A stretch of 64,000 bases of DNA from Nocardioides jishulii (GTDB lineage: Bacteria; Actinomycetota; Actinomycetes; Propionibacteriales; Nocardioidaceae), in contig NZ_CP040748.1 of NCBI RefSeq assembly GCF_006007965.1, forward strand, positions 1,488,001-1,552,000, written 5' to 3'. Made by a program: the position numbers and the translations under genes. Below the pieces are notes generated by a model that did not search any database, was not told the origin of the DNA, and saw only the letters and a program-made list of their open reading frames with translations. Shown here in pieces: positions 55,744 to 64,000 of this stretch; the first letter of the stretch is position 1; each line of letters starts with the position of its first letter.

Positions 55744-56577
55744 CTATCGCACTTCGCAGTTCTCGCCCTCAGCGCACGTCCGCAGTGTGTGGTCCTCGAT
55801 CACGTGGCCGTCGGCGCCGTAGGTCACCACCTTCGTCGGAGCCGCCGTGGTGACCGCGAAGAAGATCGCCCCGGTGGGCAGTCCGACTGCGCGGGTGAGG
55901 ATCGCGGGCTGTCGCGTCCCGTCGTCCAGCACGATGTCGGCGCTCTGCGCCGAGGCCGGACTCCCTGCGATGACGAGAGTGCGTGTGCCCTCGGGGGAGT
56001 ACTGGGGGATCGTGAAGACTTCCATCTCCGAACCCTGCGCCTGGAAGGCGTCGGATCCGAGCCCGAAGTCGTAGATGAAGGTGTCATCTTCCAGGTGTCC
56101 GACCGACACCGTGCAGCCAGATTGTCCCGGCCACCTCGTGCAGGCCAAGTAGGCCTGCCCGCGGTCTGCGACCATCAGCCCTGCGACTTCGCCCTTCGCG
56201 CGTTCGGAAGATTCGTCGTCCCAGGCCTTGAGCGTCTCGTAGGAGTTCGCTGGCAGCTTCACCAGGGGACCGACCTGCCCGACCGGGAAGGGCGTCCCTT
56301 CAGTCGCGCCGGCCTCGGAAGCCGGTAGAACAAGGACGTCGTCGTCCCCGGCCAGCCGTGCTCCAGGCACGGTGGCGACCTTTGCGGTGGCGAACTCCTC
56401 CAAGCTGGCATCAGGGGCAGGTACCGCGTCGGATCCTGGGGTGTCATCGCCGGGTCCCAGGAAGGCGTACGCGGCCAGTGCCGCCGCGGCGACGCCGGCG
56501 GCCACGGCGGTCGCCGCGATGACGTTCCCCTTGGCACGAGGCGGAGGGAGATCACTCATGTCAGTCCTCGTGGCCAT
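55744..56577 (-). CDS. Membrane-anchored exported protein of unknown function
   Basis: About 277 residues. A short cytoplasmic start (MSDLPPPRAKGN) precedes one hydrophobic segment (VIAATAVAAGVAAAALAAYA), then an acidic linker and a large extracytoplasmic part of about 220 residues. That part holds four Cys, two near CTRWPGQSGCTV and two at the end (LRTCAEGENCEVR), which could pair as disulfides. I recognise no family. ATG 56577 or ATG 56559 can be the start; both precede the membrane segment. The GC and codon use look like the neighbours. It is the gene nearest the rRNA operon end, separated from it by two hairpins. Confidence 0.65.
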   Translation of the reverse strand: MATRTDMSDLPPPRAKGNVIAATAVAAGVAAAALAAYAFLGPGDDTPGSDAVPAPDASLEEFATAKVATVPGARLAGDDDVLVLPASEAGATEGTPFPVGQVGPLVKLPANSYETLKAWDDESSERAKGEVAGLMVADRGQAYLACTRWPGQSGCTVSVGHLEDDTFIYDFGLGSDAFQAQGSEMEVFTIPQYSPEGTRTLVIAGSPASAQSADIVLDDGTRQPAILTRAVGLPTGAIFFAVTTAAPTKVVTYGADGHVIEDHTLRTCAEGENCEVR

Positions 56578-56737
56578 GTCAGACCTCGTGCTTTCTGGGC
56601 GTCATCGGCAACTCGCTCCTGGTGGGCATTTCCCGTTCCTGATCTTGTACTCGATCAAGGAGGGGGCTGCCACCCGCCGCGCCCGTGGAAAGTGCCTGTG
56701 TTGGTGCGCAGGTCTCCCCGGTCCATGCAGGGAACGC

Positions 56738-57892
56738 CTAGTTGCTGGGCGGTGCCATCAGTTCCGAGTCCACGGAACGCATGAGGACGCCCAGGCTCGG
56801 CTTGGGCTGGAACGACGTGGCCTTCTCGGGGAGCAGGTGGCCCCGCTCCATGGCGCGGTCGAGCAGCGAGTAGTCGGGAGCGGGCAGCAGGACGCTGACG
56901 TACGACGCCGTCGCCGCGGTGATCGCCTCCTCGACGGAGTGGTGGTAGACGACGTCGTCGGAGCCGGCGGTGGGCAGCAGGCGCTGGTGCAGGAACTCCA
57001 CGGCGCTCGTGCGAGGACCCTCGGGAAGGTCGATGACCATCCAACGACGTCCGTCGGTGGCCACGAGCGTCTTCGGCCCCAGGGCACGCAGTGCCTCGGT
57101 CTCCGTCACCTCTCGGGTGGTAGCCGAGACAGAGGCCGCGGCAGTCTTGAGCGCCAGGAGGCTGCGTCGCTTGAAGGTCCGGTGGATCGGGCCGAGGAAG
57201 AACGGGGTGTCCTCCTGGTCGACGACCATGGTGAGTCCGCGGTCCCAAGGAGTGCCCGGGTGCATCTCCTGGAGGCGGAGGTACGCCGCGTAGCGGTGAT
57301 GTCCGTCAGCGATCATGAACCGGGAGTCGGACAGTCCCTCGGCGATGGTCTGCAGCTGGGCCTCGTCAGTGATCCGCCAGAGGCGATGCTCCTGGCCGCT
57401 GCGGTCGGTGTAGGCGTGGTCGGGCTGCCGTTCCATGACCCGGCGCTGCAGGGCGCGGACGGTGGCAGGGCCGCGGTGCACCAGGAGGATCGGCCCGGGG
57501 TTCATGCCCATCTCGTACATGCGGGCGGCCAGCTCGTCGGCCTGCTCCGGGTGGATGGCCTCGTGGGCGAAGACGGAACGTTCGTCGTGGTGCGTGGCGC
57601 GCGTCGAGAGCTGCAGCCCTCCCACCAGCCCGCGGATGGTCATGCCGTGCACGGAGTACTCGTGCAGGTAGAGGGCCGGTTCGAGGTCGAGCTCCACCAG
57701 GCCCTCGTCCTGCCAGCGCGACAGGCGGGTCGCCACGTCGCGGTAAGGTCGGGCGAAAGCACGGGCAGTGGACGGGTTGGCCACCTTCTGCGGCGACAGT
57801 CGTACGCCCCGGAACGGTCGCAGCTCGACCGGGTGCGCTGGTGACGCGGGGATCTCGACGTCCGGCGTGGGAGTGTCACCGTTCTCGTGCAT
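56738..57892 (-). CDS. DUF1015 family protein
   Basis: A 384-residue protein of the DUF1015 family, shown by LRPFRGVRLSPQKV near the N-terminus, RPYRDVATRLSRWQ, LYLHEYSVHGMTIRGLVG, HPEQADELAARM and the family hallmark MIADGHHRYAAYLRL. Function is unknown; members are often found near serine/phosphoglycerate metabolism genes, but none is adjacent here. Minus-strand TACGAT (57899-57904) lies 6 nt before the ATG, a leaderless arrangement. It is divergent from the HAD phosphatase gene. Confidence 0.88.
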   Translation of the reverse strand: MHENGDTPTPDVEIPASPAHPVELRPFRGVRLSPQKVANPSTARAFARPYRDVATRLSRWQDEGLVELDLEPALYLHEYSVHGMTIRGLVGGLQLSTRATHHDERSVFAHEAIHPEQADELAARMYEMGMNPGPILLVHRGPATVRALQRRVMERQPDHAYTDRSGQEHRLWRITDEAQLQTIAEGLSDSRFMIADGHHRYAAYLRLQEMHPGTPWDRGLTMVVDQEDTPFFLGPIHRTFKRRSLLALKTAAASVSATTREVTETEALRALGPKTLVATDGRRWMVIDLPEGPRTSAVEFLHQRLLPTAGSDDVVYHHSVEEAITAATASYVSVLLPAPDYSLLDRAMERGHLLPEKATSFQPKPSLGVLMRSVDSELMAPPSN

Positions 57893-57942
57893 CGAAGCAT
57901 CGTAGGGCCCGTCGTGCAGGCGCGGCCAAGGAGGATCAGTTG

Positions 57943-58971
57943 TTGCAGGAGTCCACGACGGCGTTGGCCCACAGTCACGACCTGGTGATGCTGGACCTGG
58001 ACGGAGTCGTCTACATCAGTGGCACGGCAGTCCCGGGCGTCCCCGAGGCGCTTCATCGCCTGCGTGAACAGGGCGTCCACGTGGCGTTCGTGACCAACAA
58101 CGCCTCGCGCACGGCCGAGACCGTGGCCGAGCACCTCACCGACCTGGGGGTACCAGCCGAGGCGCACGACGTGGTGACCTCGGCGCAGGCCGCGGCCGGC
58201 GTGCTCGCCGAGCGGCACGGGGCCGGGGCTCGCATCCTGGTGCTCGGTGCCGCTGGCCTGGTCCGCGCCCTCGAGGAGGTCGGGCTGGTCGCTGTTCTCG
58301 ACCCGGCCGATCCCGATGTCGTGGGAGTCGTGACCGGATTCGGTCCGGACGTGGTCTGGAAGGACCTGATGCGGGTGGCGGTACGCATCCAGGAGGGCCT
58401 GCCCTGGGTCGCGAGCAACACCGACCTCAGCTTCCCGACGGGGTTCGGGCTGGCTCCCGGGCACGGAGTCCAGGTGGAAATGCTGGAGCGCTTCTCGGGG
58501 CGTACGCCCACGGTGGCTGGGAAGCCTGCGCGGCCGCTGCTCGACGAGACCGTGAAGCGCGTCGGAGGCCAGCGGCCGCTGATGGTGGGGGACCGGCTGG
58601 ACACCGACATCGAGGGCGGAGCCAACGCCGGTGTCGACACCCTGCTCGTGCTCACCGGGGTCAGTGGTCTCGCCGAGGTCGTGGCCGCCGAGCCGCACGA
58701 GCGTCCGACCTACATCGCCAGCACGCTGGACGGTCTCTTCGTGCCGCATCCCGCCCCTGTCCTCCTGGAGGGCGGGGACCTGCCGCGCGGGTTCTCCGGC
58801 GGTGCCCGGTGTGCAGGGTGGTCGGCGCTGGTCGGCCCCGACGACCAGCTCGTCGTGGAGGGCGGGGGAGACCCCGACGACTGGTGGCGAGCCGTGGCCG
58901 GGGCGGCCTGGAGCCACAGGGACGTCACAGGACGACCGGTGCTCGTCAACAGCCTCGTGCCGCCGAGCTGA
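57943..58971 (+). CDS. HAD-IIA family hydrolase, TTG start
   Basis: A 342-residue HAD-superfamily phosphatase of subclass IIA (NagD/PGP-like). Motif I is MLDLDGVVY, motif II FVTNNASRT, and motif III/IV GKPARPLLDE ... VGDRLDTDIEGGANAG. The cap is type C2. The substrate is not evident. The start is probably TTG at 57943 (or TTG 57940), because AAGGAGG at 57928-57934 lies 8 (or 5) nt before it and no ATG/GTG is near. The last 75 residues after the HAD core are an extra domain (GFSGGARCAGWSALVGPDDQ). It opens the cluster with the small protein, tlyA, nadK and recN. Confidence 0.87.
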   Translation: MQESTTALAHSHDLVMLDLDGVVYISGTAVPGVPEALHRLREQGVHVAFVTNNASRTAETVAEHLTDLGVPAEAHDVVTSAQAAAGVLAERHGAGARILVLGAAGLVRALEEVGLVAVLDPADPDVVGVVTGFGPDVVWKDLMRVAVRIQEGLPWVASNTDLSFPTGFGLAPGHGVQVEMLERFSGRTPTVAGKPARPLLDETVKRVGGQRPLMVGDRLDTDIEGGANAGVDTLLVLTGVSGLAEVVAAEPHERPTYIASTLDGLFVPHPAPVLLEGGDLPRGFSGGARCAGWSALVGPDDQLVVEGGGDPDDWWRAVAGAAWSHRDVTGRPVLVNSLVPPS

Positions 58972-58989
58972 TTCGTCCGTGCTGCCCGG

Positions 58990-58995
58990 TAACCT
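58990..58995 (+). promoter_or_regulatory. Leaderless -10 element before the small gene and tlyA
   Basis: TAACCT ends 6 nt before the ATG at 59002. Confidence 0.45.
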
Positions 58996-59001
58996 CGTCG
59001 C

Positions 59002-59235
59002 ATGAGCGAAGAGAGGCCACCTGCGGCTCCGGTGGAGCACCACGAGGGTGAGGAGACGGCGACTGCGGCCGCCTCGGAGCGTACGGGCGTGCCGTCGGTG
59101 GACCGGGCGCTCGCGGAGGTCGAGTCCGTCGGCACCCTCCCGATCGCGGAGCGTGTCCGGGTCTTCGAACGCGTGCACGACGAGCTGCGGCGCGCCCTCG
59201 ACGCCGACCCCACCCGCGACGTCGCGGGGCGGTGA
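59002..59235 (+). CDS. Small protein of unknown function upstream of tlyA
   Basis: A 77-residue acidic protein. The first 30 residues are low-complexity (Pro/Glu/Ala/Thr). The rest can form two helices: PSVDRALAEVESVGTLPIAE and RVRVFERVHDELRRALDADP. No known domain, signal or membrane segment. It ends 7 bp before the tlyA GTG. Small proteins of this kind often sit between a HAD phosphatase and tlyA in Actinobacteria, from memory, which supports it being a real gene. It has leaderless promoter spacing. Confidence 0.65.
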   Translation: MSEERPPAAPVEHHEGEETATAAASERTGVPSVDRALAEVESVGTLPIAERVRVFERVHDELRRALDADPTRDVAGR

Positions 59236-59242
59236 CCGGGCT

Positions 59243-60082
59243 GTGCCTCCGCGCCGTCTGCGCCTCGACCAGGAACTCGTCCGGCGGGGACTGGCCCGCT
59301 CCCGCGAGCACGCCAGCACGCTGGTGGCCCAACGACGGGTGAAGGTCTCCGGGGCAGTGGCCACCAAGCCCGCCACCGGGGTGACCACCGACGTGGCGAT
59401 CGTCGTGGCCGACGACCCCGACCGTCCGGACTACGCCTCGAGGGGTGCCCACAAGCTCCTGGGTGCGCTGGAGGCCTTTGCCGGCGAGGGCCTCACCGTC
59501 GAGGGCAAGAGGTGCCTCGACGCCGGCGCGTCGACCGGAGGGTTCACCGACGTGCTGCTGCGCGCGGGAGCACGCGAGGTCGTCGCCGTCGACGTCGGCT
59601 ACGGACAGCTGATCTGGCGCCTCCAGAACGATGACCGGGTGCTCGTGCTCGACCGCACCAACATCCGCGACCTCAGTCTCGACCAGGTGGGCGAGCCCGT
59701 CGACCTCGTGGTGGGAGACCTCTCGTTCATCTCCCTCAGGCTGGTGCTCGACGCGCTCCTCTCCGTCATGGCCCCTGACGGCGCCCTGGCGCTGATGGTC
59801 AAGCCGCAGTTCGAGGTCGGCAAGGACCGGGTGGGCAAGGGCGGGGTGGTGCGTGACCTCGACCTGCGGGCCGAGGCCGTCGCGGAGGTCGCCCGGGCCG
59901 CCGCCGAACGGGGCTGGGGAGCCGTGGCCGTGACGACCAGTCCACTGCCGGGGCCCTCGGGCAACGTCGAGTTCTTCCTGCTGCTGCGCCGCGGCGAGGC
60001 CGCCGTGGGCGCCGAGGAGATCCGCGCCGAGGTGGAACGCTCCGCCACCTGGGGCGACTCGGGTGAGAAGGTGGGACCGTGA
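59243..60082 (+). CDS. tlyA: TlyA family 16S/23S rRNA 2'-O-methyltransferase
   Basis: A 279-residue S4-domain plus FtsJ-like methyltransferase. The S4 domain is at about 5-65 (RLRLDQELVRRGLARSREHA). The SAM motif is CLDAGASTGGFTDVLLRAGA, the catalytic set includes Lys in ASRGAHKLLGAL, and VGDLSFISL is present. TlyA of mycobacteria methylates 16S and 23S rRNA and is needed for capreomycin susceptibility. GTG 59243 is the in-frame start giving the S4 domain; the stop overlaps nadK by 4 bp. Confidence 0.93.
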   Translation: MPPRRLRLDQELVRRGLARSREHASTLVAQRRVKVSGAVATKPATGVTTDVAIVVADDPDRPDYASRGAHKLLGALEAFAGEGLTVEGKRCLDAGASTGGFTDVLLRAGAREVVAVDVGYGQLIWRLQNDDRVLVLDRTNIRDLSLDQVGEPVDLVVGDLSFISLRLVLDALLSVMAPDGALALMVKPQFEVGKDRVGKGGVVRDLDLRAEAVAEVARAAAERGWGAVAVTTSPLPGPSGNVEFFLLLRRGEAAVGAEEIRAEVERSATWGDSGEKVGP

Positions 60083-61065
60083 CCCACGACAGCGTGCCGC
60101 GGCGAGTCCTGCTGCTGGCCCACACCGGACGCGAGGCCGCCCGTGAGGTGGCGCTCGAGTTCATCGTCGCCCTGACCGGCCATGGCATGGTCGTCCGGCT
60201 GATCGACACCCAGGCGCACGAGCTCGGTGTCGTCCCCACCGACCACGACCCCGTGCTCGAGGTCGTCCCCGAGGGCGAGGACGTGGGCCATGACTGCGAG
60301 GTCGCCCTCGTGGTCGGGGGTGACGGGACGATCCTGCGGGCCGCGGAGTACACCCACCACAGCGGCACCCCACTCCTGGGCGTCAACCTCGGCCACGTCG
60401 GCTTCCTCGCGGAGGCCGAGGTCGACGACGTCGAGACCACCATCGAGGCCATCGCCCACCGCCGCTACACGATCGAGGACAGGCTGACCCTCGACGTCGA
60501 CGTCTACCAGGGCAAGGAGCTGGTCACGAGCACCTTCGCCCTCAACGAGGCGAGCGTCGAGAAGGCGGCGCGCGAGCGCATGCTCGAGGTCGTCGTCGGC
60601 ATCGACGGGCGTCCGCTGTCGCGGTGGGGCTGCGACGGCGTCGTGTGCGCCACCCCCACGGGGTCGACCGCCTACAACTTCAGCGCCGGCGGCCCGGTCG
60701 TGTGGCCGGGCGTCGAGGCGTTGCTCATGGTCCCGATCAGCGCCCACGCGCTCTTCGCGCGACCCATGGTCGTCGCCCCCACCTCGGTGATGGTCGTCGA
60801 GGTCCTGGCAGGCAACGAGAGCTCCGGAGTGCTGTGGTGCGACGGACGACGTGCCGTCGACCTGCCTCCGGGAGCCCGCATCGAGGTGAGGCGCGGCGCC
60901 AGCCCGGTGCGCCTCGTACGCCTGCACGAGGCCCCGTTCACCGACCGGTTGGTCGCCAAGTTCGGACTCTCGATCGAGGGGTGGCGCGGTTCGGCCGAGC
61001 GCCGGCGTCGCGCCGCCGAGGACGTCCAGTCCGCCACGAAGCCGACGGAGGACACCGTTGTTTGA
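60079..61065 (+). CDS. nadK: NAD kinase
   Basis: Phosphorylates NAD to NADP. The 328-residue protein has the GGDGT motif in VVGGDGTILRAAEYT, ALNEASVEKA (the NE-box), and the conserved CDGVVCATPTGSTAYNFSAG. A charged 30-residue tail follows. GTG overlaps tlyA by 4 bp, and the stop overlaps recN by 8 bp, in the order known from mycobacteria. Confidence 0.96.
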   Translation: MTHDSVPRRVLLLAHTGREAAREVALEFIVALTGHGMVVRLIDTQAHELGVVPTDHDPVLEVVPEGEDVGHDCEVALVVGGDGTILRAAEYTHHSGTPLLGVNLGHVGFLAEAEVDDVETTIEAIAHRRYTIEDRLTLDVDVYQGKELVTSTFALNEASVEKAARERMLEVVVGIDGRPLSRWGCDGVVCATPTGSTAYNFSAGGPVVWPGVEALLMVPISAHALFARPMVVAPTSVMVVEVLAGNESSGVLWCDGRRAVDLPPGARIEVRRGASPVRLVRLHEAPFTDRLVAKFGLSIEGWRGSAERRRRAAEDVQSATKPTEDTVV

Positions 61066-62803
61066 AGAGATCCGCATCAGTCAGCTCGGAGTGATCGACT
61101 CCTCGACACTCGAGCTCGGCCCCGGGTTCACGGTCATCACGGGTGAGACCGGTGCCGGCAAGACGATGGTCGTCACCGCGCTGGGGCTGCTCCTGGGCGG
61201 TCGTGCCGACAGCGGGGCCGTGCGTCGTGGCGCCGCCAACGCGCGGGTCGAGGGCGTGGTCGTCACCGACGGCCTGGGCGACTTCGTGACCCAGGTCGAG
61301 GAGCACGGAGGCGAGGTCGAGGACGGCCGCGTCGTGCTCGCCCGCAACATCTCCGCCGAGGGGCGCTCACGGGCATGGGTGGGAGGGGCCGGGGTCCCGG
61401 CCGCCAAGCTCGCCCAGGTGGCCGAGCCGCTCGTCGCAGTCCATGGCCAGTCCGACCAGCACCGCCTGCTCAGGGCGACGGCCCAGCGCGAGGCCCTCGA
61501 CCGGTTCGGGGGCGACGAGGTCGCCAGCGTGGCGGGCGAGTTCGCCGACGCCTGGCGCCACCTCGCTGGCGTGGAGCGCGAGCTGCGTGACGTCGTCAGC
61601 AGCGCCCGCGAGCGCGCCCGCGAGGCGGACCAGCTGCGCTTCGCCCTCGAGGAGATCGAGAAGGTGTCGCCAGAGCCTGGCGAGGACGTCGCGCTGGCGG
61701 CGGAGGAGACCCGTCTGGGCTTCGCCGACACGCTGCGTGTGGCCGCCGAGACCGCACGTGAGGCCCTCTCGTCGGACCAGGGGAGTTCCGACGCCCTGGG
61801 CGCCGCAGCAGCGGCGCGGGGCGCCCTCGAGGGCGTACGCGAGCACGACCCGGAGGCGGCAGACCTGGCGGACCGTCTCGCCGAGCTGACCTACCTCCTC
61901 TCCGACCTCGGGGCGGACGTCGCCTCCTACGCCTCCAAGCTGGACACCGATCCCCTGAGGCTGGCCGCGGTGAGTGAACGTCGCGCTGCCCTCATCGCGC
62001 TCACCCGCAAGTACGGCGAGACCATCGACGAGGTCCTGGAATGGAGCTCCGAGGCGGTCCAGCGGCTCACCCAGCTCGACGACACCGACGGTCGGATCGA
62101 GGAGCTGCGCGTCGCGCGTACCGAGGCCCGGGCGCGGGTGGCGCGTCTGGGCGCCGAACTCACCCGGCTGCGCACCGCTGCCGCTGCCCGACTCGGTGCA
62201 GCCGTCAGCGATGAGCTGACGCTGCTGGCGATGCCGCACGCCACGCTCCAGATCTCCGTCACGCAGCAGGAGGTCACTCCCGCGCCCGGGGAGGAGTCCG
62301 GTCCCGTGGTCGACGTCGACGGGCGCCACCTCCGCGGCACGGTGCACGGCTTCGACGAGGTCGAGTTCCTGCTGGCGGCCAACGCCGGGATGAACCCGCG
62401 CCCCCTCGACAAGGGGGCCTCCGGCGGTGAGCTGTCGCGGGTGATGCTGGCCGTCGAGGTCGTCCTCGCCGCCACCACCACCGTGCCCACCTTCGTCTTC
62501 GACGAGGTCGACGCCGGCGTCGGCGGCAAGGCCGCCATCGAGATCGGCCGGCGCCTCGCGACCCTGGCCCGCAACGCCCAGGTGCTGGTCGTCACCCACC
62601 TGCCGCAGGTCGCCGCCTTCGCGGACCGTCACATCGTGGTCGCGAAGTCGAGCGACGGCAGCGTGACGACGTCCGGCCTGGTGACCTTGGCCGAGGACGA
62701 GCGTGAGCGTGAGCTCAGTCGCATGCTGGCCGGTCTTGAGGACTCCGACACGGCCCTGGCGCACGCCCGGGAGCTGATCGAGGCAGCCCGCGCGACTCGC
62801 TGA
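61058..62803 (+). CDS. recN: DNA repair protein RecN, TTG start
   Basis: An SMC-like ATPase of recombination repair. The 581-residue protein has Walker A GETGAGKT near residue 30, two coiled-coil arms (about 150-360, for instance READQLRFALEEIEKVSPEP), the signature ASGGELSRVMLAVEVV and Walker B FVFDEVDAGVGG. The start TTG at 61058 gives MFEEIRISQLGVIDSSTLEL, exactly the RecN N-terminus, with GGAGGA 5 nt before it. It overlaps the nadK end by 8 bp. The length is typical. Confidence 0.95.
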   Translation: MFEEIRISQLGVIDSSTLELGPGFTVITGETGAGKTMVVTALGLLLGGRADSGAVRRGAANARVEGVVVTDGLGDFVTQVEEHGGEVEDGRVVLARNISAEGRSRAWVGGAGVPAAKLAQVAEPLVAVHGQSDQHRLLRATAQREALDRFGGDEVASVAGEFADAWRHLAGVERELRDVVSSARERAREADQLRFALEEIEKVSPEPGEDVALAAEETRLGFADTLRVAAETAREALSSDQGSSDALGAAAAARGALEGVREHDPEAADLADRLAELTYLLSDLGADVASYASKLDTDPLRLAAVSERRAALIALTRKYGETIDEVLEWSSEAVQRLTQLDDTDGRIEELRVARTEARARVARLGAELTRLRTAAAARLGAAVSDELTLLAMPHATLQISVTQQEVTPAPGEESGPVVDVDGRHLRGTVHGFDEVEFLLAANAGMNPRPLDKGASGGELSRVMLAVEVVLAATTTVPTFVFDEVDAGVGGKAAIEIGRRLATLARNAQVLVVTHLPQVAAFADRHIVVAKSSDGSVTTSGLVTLAEDERERELSRMLAGLEDSDTALAHARELIEAARATR

Positions 62804-62855
62804 ACGCGGGAGGGTGCGCGGTCAGCGCCCCGCAGTTTGGAACCATGGACGGGTC

Positions 62856-64000
62856 ATGAAGTTTGCCTCCAGAACCCGCCCTGCCCCCGACCTGCCCGGT
62901 ACCCGCGGTACCGCCCGGGTCGACCGTCGCGCCCGGGCCCTCCTGAGCCGGCTGGTTCCGGGAGACGTCGCCGTCATCGACCTCCTGGACCTGGACCGTG
63001 CCACGGCCCAGGCCCTGGTCGACTCCGGTGTCGTGGCCGTGCTCAACGCCTCCGCGATGATCTCCGGTCGCTACCCCAACCTGGGGCCACAGGTCCTGGC
63101 CGACGCCGGGGTGCTGATGGTCGACCAGCTCGGCGACACGCTGTTCGCCAGCGTGAAGGACGGCGACACGGTGCGCGTGGACGGGGAGACCGTCCACGTC
63201 GGCGAGGGACGCGCGTTCTCCGGTCGCCTGCTCGGCCCCGACGTCGTACGCCAGCTCGTCGAGGAGGCCCGTGCCGGCCTCAGTCACCAGCTCGAGAGCT
63301 TCACGCACAACAGCACCGAGTTCCTCCGACGCGAGCAGGACGTCCTGCTGCACGGGCAGGGCGTGCCCGTCCCGCGCACCGTCATCGCCGACCGCCCGGT
63401 CGTCGTGGTCGTTCCCGGCCGCGACTACGTCAACGAGCTCGCTGCCGTACGCCGCTTCGTGGCCGACCACCGTCCCGTGCTCGTGGGCGTCGACCGGGGC
63501 GCCGACGCGATCCGCCAGGCAGGGCTGCGCCCCGATGTCGTGGTCGTCTCGGCGGACGCGGGGGACGACGAGCTGCCCGACCCGAAGACCCTCAAGGCCG
63601 CCCGTGACGTCGTCCTGCGCGTCGACCGCGGCGCCAACCGGCACGTGGGGGAGCGGTTCACCCAGCTCGGGGTGACGCCGCTGCTCTTCGAGTCGACCGC
63701 CACCACCGAGGACGCGGCGCTGATCCTCGCCGACTCCCAGCACGCCCGCGTCATCATCGGGGTCGGGATGCACGCCACCCTCGACGAGTTCCTCGACAGG
63801 CAGCGGGCCGGACTCGCCTCGACCTACCTCACCCGACTCAAGGTCGGTCCGAGGCTCGTCGACGCCACCGCCGTGCCCACGCTCTACTCCGGTCGGGTCC
63901 GCCCGCGCCACCTGCTGGCCGTCACGGTCGCGGGCCTCGTCGCCCTTGCCGCCGCCGTCGGCACCACGCCGGTGGGCCAGGAGTGGGCCGAGGCCCTCAC
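62856..64000 (+). CDS. steA: SteA-like putative cytokinetic ring protein, 3'-truncated
   Basis: At least 381 residues; the frame is still open at the window edge. It resembles SteA of Corynebacterium and the protein encoded after recN in mycobacteria. Family stretches are ALLSRLVPGDVAVIDLLDLD, VLNASAMISGRYPNLGP, ESFTHNSTEFLRREQDVLL and VVVPGRDYVNELAAVRRFVA, with a thiamin-pyrophosphokinase-like central part (VGVDRGADAI, VDRGANRH). A hydrophobic segment near the end (HLLAVTVAGLVALAAAVGTT) is probably the membrane anchor. SteA-SteB act in cell division and wall synthesis. The start ATG lies 52 bp after recN. Confidence 0.85.
   Translation, partial: MKFASRTRPAPDLPGTRGTARVDRRARALLSRLVPGDVAVIDLLDLDRATAQALVDSGVVAVLNASAMISGRYPNLGPQVLADAGVLMVDQLGDTLFASVKDGDTVRVDGETVHVGEGRAFSGRLLGPDVVRQLVEEARAGLSHQLESFTHNSTEFLRREQDVLLHGQGVPVPRTVIADRPVVVVVPGRDYVNELAAVRRFVADHRPVLVGVDRGADAIRQAGLRPDVVVVSADAGDDELPDPKTLKAARDVVLRVDRGANRHVGERFTQLGVTPLLFESTATTEDAALILADSQHARVIIGVGMHATLDEFLDRQRAGLASTYLTRLKVGPRLVDATAVPTLYSGRVRPRHLLAVTVAGLVALAAAVGTTPVGQEWAEAL

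Overview
The window is a high-GC actinobacterial chromosome segment with one complete rRNA operon. The 16S signature stretches, the 23S helix-54 insertion, mihF, a RibM-type transporter, hisE-hisG-PH and tlyA-nadK-recN-steA all fit Actinobacteria. The 16S reads most like Nocardioides (recognition by eye, not a database match). I see no CRISPR array, insertion sequence, prophage, integrase or tRNA gene.

Layout. 1-3293: end of a pyrimidine operon (partial class 2 pyrD, pyrK, a class 1B-like pyrD with changed active-site residues, pyrF). 3439-13568: mihF, gmk, rpoZ, coaBC, metK, an ATPase-less priA, def, fmt, an MmcQ/YjbR protein, rsmB and a reverse-strand ABC-type ATPase. 13624-15282: a stand-alone LigD-type polymerase and rpe. 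15374-19757: FMN riboswitch and ribD-ribE-ribM-ribBA-ribH. 19804-21404: hisE, hisG and a PH-domain membrane protein. 21470-26596, reverse strand: a DUF1501/DUF1800 pair, a P-loop kinase, a PLP fold-type III aldolase-like enzyme and a small membrane protein. 26637-29916: sseB-like gene, infC (ATC start, structured leader), rpmI, rplT, a SpoU methyltransferase with a terminator-like hairpin inside its 5' coding region, and a DUF4031 gene. 29864-34959: HD protein, histidine kinase, response regulator and a second kinase fused to a DUF4153-like membrane region. 35017-38790: a possible leaderless upstream ORF and pheST. 38889-40274: a secreted SGNH hydrolase with two Fn3-like domains.

40309-49476 is a complete arginine operon behind tandem ARG boxes: argC, a CASTOR-like ACT-domain gene, argJ, argB, argD, argF, argR, argG and argH, mostly joined by 4-bp ATGA/GTGA overlaps. 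49660-55640 is the rRNA operon with three promoter-like sites, no spacer tRNA and two strong hairpins at its end. 55744-57892 (reverse): an anchored exported protein and a DUF1015 protein. 57943-64000: HAD-IIA phosphatase, a small conserved-looking protein, tlyA, nadK, recN and steA (running off the end).

A recurring promoter theme is a TAnnnT hexamer 6-7 nt before an ATG/GTG, the arrangement of leaderless actinobacterial mRNAs; I count eleven such genes plus one upstream ORF. The best second-look items are the CASTOR-like protein in the arginine operon, the kinase-DUF4153 fusion, the second DHOD with Cys-to-Ser and Lys-to-Arg changes, the intragenic terminator in the SpoU gene, and the infC leader.
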